Positions 1 through 5,251 of a DNA stretch of 12,069 nt are shown in pieces. The first letter of the stretch is position 1; each line of letters opens with the position of its first letter. The notes beneath the pieces were generated by a model, which saw only the letters and a list, made by a program, of their open reading frames with translations, had not been told where the DNA came from and did no database searches. The translations under genes and the position numbers were made by a program. The stretch is from an uncultured Clostridia bacterium (GTDB taxonomy: Bacteria; Bacillota; Clostridia; Christensenellales; Borkfalkiaceae): the NCBI GenBank assembly GCA_934230055.1, contig CAKQEE010000020.1:1-12069 (forward strand), in the 5' to 3' direction.

Positions 1-1
1 G

Positions 2-1102
2 GACATTATTTCGCTCGGTGTGGGCGAACCCGATTTCATAACGCCGTGGAACATAAGGGAAGCGGGCATAAAAACCGTTCGCAAGGGCTATACGCAATAC
101 ACCTCGAACAAAGGTCTCGCGCAGCTTAGGGAAGAAATTTCTTCTTACCTTGCGAAACGTTTTAACGTGCGCTTTTCCGCGGAAAACGTCGTTGTGACCG
201 TCGGCGCAAGCGAGGCGATAGACGCAACCCTCCGTGCGATAACGGACGAGGACGACGAAATTCTTATTCCCGATCCCGCATACGTTTCTTACGCGCCGTG
301 CGTGGAGCTTGCGGGCGGCAACCCGGTTTCCGTTCCGACCGACGGCGAAACGGGCTTTAAACTTACGCCCGAAGCCTTGGAGAGCGTTATTACAGAAAAA
401 ACCAAGGCTCTTATTTTTCCTTATCCGAACAACCCCACGGGCGGCGTTATGGAAAGGGAATACATAGAGAGAATAATCCCTGTGATTTTAAAGCACGATC
501 TGTTTTTGATTACGGACGAAATTTACGCAGAGCTGACTTACGGCGAAGAACCTTTCTGCTCGGCGGCTTCTTTTAAGGAGCTTGAAGGGAGAGTCGCGCT
601 GATAAGCGGTTTTTCCAAGGCGTTCGCGATGACGGGTTGGAGAATAGGGTACGTTTGCGCGCCCGAAGCCGTTATGAAGGCTATTCTTAAAATTCATCAG
701 TACACCGCGATTTGCGCGCCGATAATTTCGCAATACGCCGCCCTCGAAGGGCTTGCCCGCGGAAAAGAGGACGATTACGCCGTGGTTGCGGAAATGCGTG
801 AGGAGTACGATAAAAGAAGAAAATATCTTTACCGTTCGCTTACGGAGGCGGGGCTTACCTGCTTCGAGCCGAAAGGAACGTTCTATATTTTCCCTTGCGT
901 TAAAAGTACGGGCATGACGGGCGAAGAGTTCGCCTTAAAGCTTCTCGACGAGAAAAGAGTCGCGGTAGTCCCCGGCAGCGCGTTCGGGGAGTTCGGCAAA
1001 GATTATATAAGAATTTCTTACGCGTATTCGATGAAAAGCCTCGTGGAGGCAACGGAACGCATCAAGGATTTTTTAAGCGAGATAGGGAGAAGCGGGAAAT
1101 AA
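2..1102 (+). CDS. Class-I/II PLP-dependent aminotransferase, 5'-truncated by window edge
   Basis: This cytosolic enzyme transfers an amino group between an amino acid and a 2-oxo acid through pyridoxal phosphate. The frame is open to the left edge and reads DIISLGVGEPDF, the typical near-N-terminal strand of fold-type I aminotransferases, so perhaps 25-35 residues are missing; the GTG at 20 is internal. The PNNPTG motif is at nt 425-442. The PLP-ring aspartate of TDEIY is at nt 515-517. The Schiff-base lysine in GFSKAFAMTGWRIG is at nt 617-619. The substrate-carboxylate arginine of YIRIS is at nt 1010-1012. The gene ends in TAA, 84 bp before glf on the same strand with no terminator between, so co-transcription is possible. 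The family includes aspartate, aromatic and N-acetyl-diaminopimelate (PatA-like) aminotransferases. Sequence alone does not fix the substrate, so no symbol is given. The family call is very secure, the substrate open. Confidence 0.95.
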   Translation, partial: DIISLGVGEPDFITPWNIREAGIKTVRKGYTQYTSNKGLAQLREEISSYLAKRFNVRFSAENVVVTVGASEAIDATLRAITDEDDEILIPDPAYVSYAPCVELAGGNPVSVPTDGETGFKLTPEALESVITEKTKALIFPYPNNPTGGVMEREYIERIIPVILKHDLFLITDEIYAELTYGEEPFCSAASFKELEGRVALISGFSKAFAMTGWRIGYVCAPEAVMKAILKIHQYTAICAPIISQYAALEGLARGKEDDYAVVAEMREEYDKRRKYLYRSLTEAGLTCFEPKGTFYIFPCVKSTGMTGEEFALKLLDEKRVAVVPGSAFGEFGKDYIRISYAYSMKSLVEATERIKDFLSEIGRSGK

Positions 1103-1156
1103 TATCGGCAGCATAGGCAAAAAGACTGTCGGATTCGGACAAACGAACGGTTAAAA

Positions 1157-1179
1157 CCGCGAAAAGGCTCGCGGAGGAG
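1157..1179 (+). promoter_or_regulatory. glf ribosome binding site with overlapping small hairpin
   Basis: A strong SD, GGAGGAG (1173-1179), lies 7 nt before the glf ATG at 1187. Just upstream, CCGCGA (1157-1162) and TCGCGG (1169-1174) form a perfect 6-bp GC-rich inverted repeat with a 6-nt loop, and its 3' arm takes in the first two G of the SD. A 12-bp palindrome, CGGTTAAAACCG, at 1148-1159 abuts it. No U-run follows, so it is not a terminator. It could partly mask the SD, but the stem is short. The SD call is firm; regulation is only inferred. Confidence 0.55.
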
Positions 1180-1186
1180 TTAGAAA

Positions 1187-2323
1187 ATGGAAAAGATAAT
1201 AGTTGTGGGCGCGGGGCTTTCGGGCGCGACGATAGCGCGGCTTCTTGCGGAGAACGGCAGAGACGTTACCGTTCTCGACAAGCGCGCTACTCTCGGCGGA
1301 AACGCTTATGATTACACGGATAAAAACGGCGTAAGGATTCAGCCGTACGGTCCGCATATTTTCCACACGGAAGACAAAGATGTTTTCGACTTTTTGTCGC
1401 GCTTTACCGAGTGGAGAAAATACGAGCATAAGGTGCTTGCGAACGTTAAAGGGCGGCTCGTTCCCGTGCCGTTCAATCTGCGGTCTTTGGAACTGTGTTT
1501 TGCAAAAGACAAGGCAGAGCGCATAAAAAAGGTCCTTATAGAAGAGATAGGCGAGGGAAAATCGGAGTCTATTCTTAACTTAAAAAAACACGAAAACCCC
1601 GAAATCCGCGCGTTTGCGGAATACGTTTATAAAAACATATATTTTAAATATACGAAAAAACAATGGGGGATGCGCCCCGAAGAGATAGGCGGTTCCGTTA
1701 TAAACCGCGTCCCCGTGTGCGTTTCGGATAAGTGCGGGTATTTTACAGACGAATACCAGTTTATGCCGAAAGAGGGATTTTCGGAAATGGTGAACAATAT
1801 TCTTCGTCACCCGCGCATAAAATTAAAACTGAAAACGGACGCGAACAAGCTCATCGCGCTTTCGGACGGCGTCGTTTACTATAAGGGCAAAGAGTTCGAC
1901 GGAACGGTGATTTTTACGGGGCGGGTGGAAGAGCTTTTCGGTTATCGCTTCGGCGCGCTTTCGTACAGAACGCTTAAATTCAAAACGAAAACTTATAACA
2001 AGCCCTCCGTTCAGCGGGCGGCGGTTGTTAATTTTACGGCTTCGCACAGGTATACGAGGGTTTCGGAATTTACAAAATTCACCTGCGATAAGTGCGATAA
2101 GTCCGTGATTATGAAGGAATTTCCCAAAAAGTGCAGAAAGGGTTCGGGTAAGCCTTATTACCCCGTTCCCACGCCGGAAAACCTTGAAAAATACAAAAAG
2201 TACGAAGAGGAAGCCGCAAAGTATAAAAATTTGAAGCTTTTGGGAAGGCTTGCGAAGTACGAATACATCAATATGGACGTCGCCGTGAAAAAGGCGATAG
2301 AGCTTTTCGACGAGATGGATTAA
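1187..2323 (+). CDS. glf: UDP-galactopyranose mutase
   Basis: This flavoenzyme interconverts UDP-galactopyranose and UDP-galactofuranose in the cytosol, supplying galactofuranose for surface glycans. The product is 378 aa, close to the usual bacterial size of about 370-390. The N-terminal Rossmann FAD motif VVGAGLSGAT is at residues 6-15, followed by LDKRATLGGNAYDY (30-43) and the flavin-contacting PHIFHT (56-61). Other family marks are KKQWG (158-161), NRVPV with the conserved substrate arginine R174, GYFTDEYQFMPKEGF (184-198), HRYTRVSEF (287-295), KPYYPVPT (322-329) and the C-terminal GRLAKYEYINMD (353-364). The ATG at 1187 has a strong SD. Nothing appears truncated. One oddity is a CxxC pair (C300, C303) plus C316 in the region after HRYTRVSEF. 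Downstream, 52 bp away, lies a polysaccharide ligase/polymerase-like gene, which supports a role in surface polysaccharide synthesis. Recognition is confident from multiple motifs. Confidence 0.96.
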   Translation: MEKIIVVGAGLSGATIARLLAENGRDVTVLDKRATLGGNAYDYTDKNGVRIQPYGPHIFHTEDKDVFDFLSRFTEWRKYEHKVLANVKGRLVPVPFNLRSLELCFAKDKAERIKKVLIEEIGEGKSESILNLKKHENPEIRAFAEYVYKNIYFKYTKKQWGMRPEEIGGSVINRVPVCVSDKCGYFTDEYQFMPKEGFSEMVNNILRHPRIKLKLKTDANKLIALSDGVVYYKGKEFDGTVIFTGRVEELFGYRFGALSYRTLKFKTKTYNKPSVQRAAVVNFTASHRYTRVSEFTKFTCDKCDKSVIMKEFPKKCRKGSGKPYYPVPTPENLEKYKKYEEEAAKYKNLKLLGRLAKYEYINMDVAVKKAIELFDEMD

Positions 2324-2375
2324 AGTATTGAAAACTTTGGAAGAAAGAAAAAGATAAAAGCGGATAAGTGGTCAG

Positions 2376-3806
2376 ATGATTTCGGAAAAAGAAAATTTCG
2401 GGAAAAAGCTCGGCAAAGCTTTGGAGGGCGCGTATTTTGCGCCCGTTGCCATTGTTTACGGACTCATATGTTGGTTTTTTAAATTGCCGATAGTTGCCGT
2501 GAGCGGCTATCTTGCGGCGTTTTTGCTCACCCTTATTTTTTGCAAAAACGTTAAAAATCTTTTTATTCCTCTTATTTACGTGTCTTACGTGATACCCGAC
2601 ATCACCCCGAATCCCGATTTTTCTTCGGATACGAAGCTGATTTTTTACGGCGTTGCCGTGGGAATTGCTTATATTTCTTTAATCGTTTTTGCGGTCGAAC
2701 GCGCAAAGAAGAATAAAAAAGAGGGAACGGAAGTAAAAAAAGGGAGGCTTGCCTTTCCGTTTTTGCTTTTTTCCGCAGGACTCGTTCTTGCGGGAGCGAT
2801 AGGCAAATTCGACGCGCTTGCCTGCGCCGTAACTTTCGGCTTTTGCGTTATAGTGTTCGTGCTGTATTTTATCGCTCTTAATTTTACGAAAGACCTTACG
2901 GAAGCTTTGGCAAGGACCTTTTTATGGGGAGGCGCGGTGCTTACCTTTCAGCTTTTTCTGGGCGCGATTCTTACTGAATATAAACCGTTCGCAGATATAG
3001 TTTTTCTTTCGGCGCAAAATATAAACACTTTTGCCATACTTATATCGCTCGGCATGGTTTCATGCCTGTATTTCGGGATAGGAAAAGATAAAGACTGGCT
3101 TTATTACCTTCTTTCCTTTTTATATTTTTTCGGCGTGCTGGAAACCCGTTGCTGTATGATGATGATTATTTCCGCCGCGCTTATAATCGTAATTACGGTC
3201 TTTTTCATCAAAAAATCTAAAAAGCGAATAAACTTTTTATACGCGTTGCTTTGTATTTTATGCGTCGCAGGTATTTGTTTCTGCTTTTTCGACGCGCTCG
3301 TCAAGCCTATTGCGGAAAAGATATGGACTAAATTCAACAAAAGCTTTTGGAACGGCAGAGACGAAATTTATCGTTTTGCGATAGAGCAGTTCAAAAATTA
3401 TCCGATATTCGGTTACGGATTTTTGGCAAGCGAAGGCGATCCGTGCCAAAGGGGCGGTATTCTTTTAATTCACGACACTGTTTTGCAATGGCTTTGTTCT
3501 TCGGGAATAGTCGGCGCGGGGCTTTCCTCTTGGTTTTACGCGGCAAAGTATAAAATCGCTTTCGACAAACGTAACCCGAAAAGAGCATTTACCGCGCTGT
3601 TCGTGTTGGTTATAGCCCTTTCGGGAACAACCGATCAGGCGGCTTCTATGGATATATTTTATTTTCTTATGCCGCTGCTTATAACTGCCGCCGCGGAAAC
3701 CTCTTTTTGCGATAAAGAAATCAGAGCGGAAGATACCCGCGAAGAAAACGGAATTGCGGAAAACCTCCGCACAATACCCGAAAAAGATTATAGAGACGGC
3801 AAATAA
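2376..3806 (+). CDS. O-antigen ligase/polymerase-like (Wzy_C type) polytopic membrane protein
   Basis: This is a 476-aa integral membrane protein with roughly a dozen hydrophobic segments, for example residues 22-56, 60-75, 88-107, 126-168, 181-200, 215-234, 238-278, 285-305, 370-390, 403-417 and 425-440. A hydrophilic loop, presumably extracytoplasmic, spans about 306-368. It carries the signature of the O-antigen ligase superfamily: RDEIYRFAIEQFKNYPIFGYGF (R328, then G346 and G348), followed by an H366-D-x9-G-x-x-G element that ends in SSGIVG. Members polymerise or attach lipid-linked glycans, using undecaprenyl-linked donors. The charged C-terminal tail (about 444-476) is probably cytoplasmic. 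The only usable start is the ATG at 2376, because an in-frame stop lies at 2355-2357; its SD is weak. Neighbouring glf suggests a galactofuranose-bearing glycan. Polymerase (Wzy), ligase (WaaL-like) or teichuronic-type function cannot be separated by sequence. Confidence 0.8.
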   Translation: MISEKENFGKKLGKALEGAYFAPVAIVYGLICWFFKLPIVAVSGYLAAFLLTLIFCKNVKNLFIPLIYVSYVIPDITPNPDFSSDTKLIFYGVAVGIAYISLIVFAVERAKKNKKEGTEVKKGRLAFPFLLFSAGLVLAGAIGKFDALACAVTFGFCVIVFVLYFIALNFTKDLTEALARTFLWGGAVLTFQLFLGAILTEYKPFADIVFLSAQNINTFAILISLGMVSCLYFGIGKDKDWLYYLLSFLYFFGVLETRCCMMMIISAALIIVITVFFIKKSKKRINFLYALLCILCVAGICFCFFDALVKPIAEKIWTKFNKSFWNGRDEIYRFAIEQFKNYPIFGYGFLASEGDPCQRGGILLIHDTVLQWLCSSGIVGAGLSSWFYAAKYKIAFDKRNPKRAFTALFVLVIALSGTTDQAASMDIFYFLMPLLITAAAETSFCDKEIRAEDTREENGIAENLRTIPEKDYRDGK

Positions 3807-3878
3807 CTGCAACGCGATAGCCGCAGGAAAAATAACCTTAGCGTAATACCATCGGCACAAGTGCTTGAATAAATAAAC

Positions 3879-3918
3879 AAAACCCTTTTCCGAGAAGCTT
3901 CTCGGAAAAGGGTTTTTT
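3879..3918. terminator. Bidirectional Rho-independent terminator between convergent genes
   Basis: A perfect inverted repeat has arms at 3879-3897 and 3898-3916, centred on AAGCTT, which in RNA would leave a tetraloop. Its core is CCCTTTTCCGAGAAG paired with CTTCTCGGAAAAGGG. On the plus strand it ends in six T (3913-3918), and on the minus strand the stem is followed by a T-rich run ending in TTTTGTTTATTT. It lies 72 bp after the ligase-like gene and 44 bp beyond the stop of the minus-strand lipoprotein gene, so it can end both transcripts. Confidence 0.92.
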
Positions 3919-3962
3919 GCATACAATTTAGTTTTATAAAAAATCGTTTAACTTTCCGCCGA

Positions 3963-5075
3963 TTAAAGGGCGTTGCCGCTTACGGCTTCGGTAAGCTTAT
4001 AAACCAAAGAGCCGAGGCGGGAGAAAGAGCCGTATACGGTTATGGGAGAAACCATTTTCACCGTGAGCGAGTGGTTCGGAACGGAAGAGGCTTCCGTGCT
4101 TTCCGTTTCGTTTTTCTGAACGTAAACGAGCTGTCTGGAGCCGGTGTTGTTTTGTGAATTCACGTAGTAAGCAAGTTCTTTTACCTTCATATTGCCCTTA
4201 AAATTCTCTCCGTTATAGGTAAAGGCCGCGTCGTCGTCGAACTCTTGCAGGTTTTTGACGGTGAGATCGGTAGCCTCTTTATAAGCGGCGGTTACCACGG
4301 GAACGTTAAAGGTGCCTTCCGCGTCTATCTTCATATTCCTTATCGCGAATAAAAGTTCCGCGTTGTCCGTAATCGTTTTATAAGAATAATCGTGGCGGGA
4401 AACTGCAAGGGTTACGTCTTCGAGATTCTTTTCTTCCTCGCCCGCCCCGTATTGAACCGCGCGGGAAGAAATTTCGTACGCGCTTGCAAAATATTTAACT
4501 TCCGCATAGCTTTTCACTACGGAAATCGTAACGGACTTGTCTCCGCCCGTAATTATGGTATAATCGGATTCCGTAACGGAATAAATCGGGGCGAAAGCTT
4601 CCCCGTACGGCAAAAAGTAAATCTCCGAACGTACGGAATCCGCGTGGGTAAATTCTTCCGCGCCGCCCGCCGTGTAAGAAGCGTTCAGTTTAAGTTCCGT
4701 AACGAGGTGATAAACCTTACCGCTTATCGTGATATCGGTGTTTGCCGCGGCGGCGACTTCCGAGGGGAGGGCGCCGAGAACTTTAAGCGCGGAAGTATAC
4801 TTTCCTTTTATTTCGTACTTAAAAGCGTCTGCGCTCAGGGCTGAATCGCTTTTTGCAGAATCCCTTTTATAGGTATAATCTTTTTCGTTGGAGAAAACGT
4901 CGTAGGTAAGGGTTTCGTAATATCCGGCGGGCGGGTCTGATTCGGGCTTGCCCACGTCTTTTCCGCTTACGAAAGCGTTGTTAAAAGTGAGGACGGGCTT
5001 TCCCGAAGAACACCCGAACGTAAATACGAGGCAAAGCGTCGCGGCAAAAATCGTCGCAAAAAATTTTTTCTTCAT
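3963..5075 (-). CDS. Secreted lipoprotein of unknown function
   Basis: I do not recognise this 370-aa family. Residues 1-21 form a lipoprotein-type signal peptide: a KKK N-region, a hydrophobic stretch about 5-20, then TFGC with the predicted lipidated C22. The -2 phenylalanine is not the usual lipobox residue, but G-C-S-S-G is typical. C22 is the only cysteine left after cleavage, in line with an anchored surface lipoprotein. The mature part is rich in S, T, Y, V and E, with alternating hydrophobic and polar stretches suggesting mainly beta structure. No catalytic motif, transmembrane segment or obvious internal repeat was seen. The start is ATG (5073-5075) with SD GGAGA (5082-5086 on the minus strand) at 6-nt spacing. 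The gene appears monocistronic, with its own strong promoter upstream and the shared terminator downstream. It could be a ligand-binding or envelope-associated protein, but function is not inferable. Confidence 0.85.
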   Translation of the reverse strand: MKKKFFATIFAATLCLVFTFGCSSGKPVLTFNNAFVSGKDVGKPESDPPAGYYETLTYDVFSNEKDYTYKRDSAKSDSALSADAFKYEIKGKYTSALKVLGALPSEVAAAANTDITISGKVYHLVTELKLNASYTAGGAEEFTHADSVRSEIYFLPYGEAFAPIYSVTESDYTIITGGDKSVTISVVKSYAEVKYFASAYEISSRAVQYGAGEEEKNLEDVTLAVSRHDYSYKTITDNAELLFAIRNMKIDAEGTFNVPVVTAAYKEATDLTVKNLQEFDDDAAFTYNGENFKGNMKVKELAYYVNSQNNTGSRQLVYVQKNETESTEASSVPNHSLTVKMVSPITVYGSFSRLGSLVYKLTEAVSGNAL

Positions 5076-5129
5076 TACAGTCTCCGAAAACGAAAGCGCG
5101 CAAAACCGCCTTTTGCAAGCCTCCGCTCA

Positions 5130-5192
5130 TTGCGTTTATTTAAGATATGATACCACAAAAGGAGCGGTTTGTAAAACCTCTTGCGTTTATTT
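5130..5192. repeat. 12-bp direct repeat pair in the divergent promoter region
   Basis: TTGCGTTTATTT occurs at 5130-5141 and again, identically, at 5181-5192, with starts 51 bp apart, flanking the minus-strand lipoprotein promoter on both sides. A separate 9-bp repeat, ATATGATAC, occurs at 5145-5153 and 5232-5240 and overlaps the -10 elements of both divergent promoters. These could be operator half-sites or chance in AT-rich DNA. Confidence 0.5.
5147..5175 (-). promoter_or_regulatory. Strong sigma-A-type promoter for the lipoprotein gene
   Basis: Read on the minus strand, a -35 box TTTACA (5170-5175) is followed by a 17-nt spacer and a -10 box TATCAT (5147-5152), with an extended -10 TGG just before it (5153-5155). 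Transcription should start near 5140, giving a leader of about 65 nt before the ATG at 5075. Box sequences and spacing are near consensus for housekeeping sigma factors. Confidence 0.8.
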
Positions 5193-5215
5193 TTTAAAAC
5201 AAAGCGCAAAAAACC

Positions 5216-5243
5216 TTGTTTCGTCCGCCAAATATGATACAAT
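5216..5243 (+). promoter_or_regulatory. Likely promoter for addBA
   Basis: A -35-like TTGTTT (5216-5221) stands 16 nt before TACAAT (5238-5243), which has an extended -10 TGA (5235-5237). An overlapping perfect TATAAT lies at 5243-5248. The expected start of transcription from TACAAT falls at about 5249-5252, that is, at or just before the ATG of addB (5252). This would give a leaderless mRNA. A weaker alternative further up is TTGTAA (5169-5174), 18 nt, TTTAAA (5193-5198). Confidence 0.6.
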
Positions 5244-5251
5244 ATAATCGT

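Noticed and set aside
20..22. GTG at 20 as the aminotransferase start
   Set aside because: The frame continues upstream as DIISLG, a conserved part of this family, so the gene is cut by the window edge.
1157..1174. Hairpin before glf as an intrinsic terminator of the aminotransferase gene
   Set aside because: The stem is only 6 bp and no T-run follows; the SD does instead.
2328..2359. Possible promoter between glf and the ligase-like gene (TTGAAA at 2328-2333)
   Set aside because: No acceptable -10 box lies at 16-18 nt; the 52-bp gap is better read as an operon junction.
3465..3926. Minus-strand open frame of 153 codons over the end of the ligase-like gene
   Set aside because: It crosses the bidirectional terminator and is antisense to a gene with clear membrane topology and family motifs.
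4392..4844. Plus-strand open frame of 150 codons inside the lipoprotein gene
   Set aside because: It is antisense to the lipoprotein, which has signal peptide, SD, promoter and terminator; the reverse frame has none of these.
5216..5251. TTG 5216 or ATG 5234 as the addB start
   Set aside because: These codons fall in the -35 and -10 region, have no SD, and would add a short tail (FRPPN, IQYNR) with no family resemblance.
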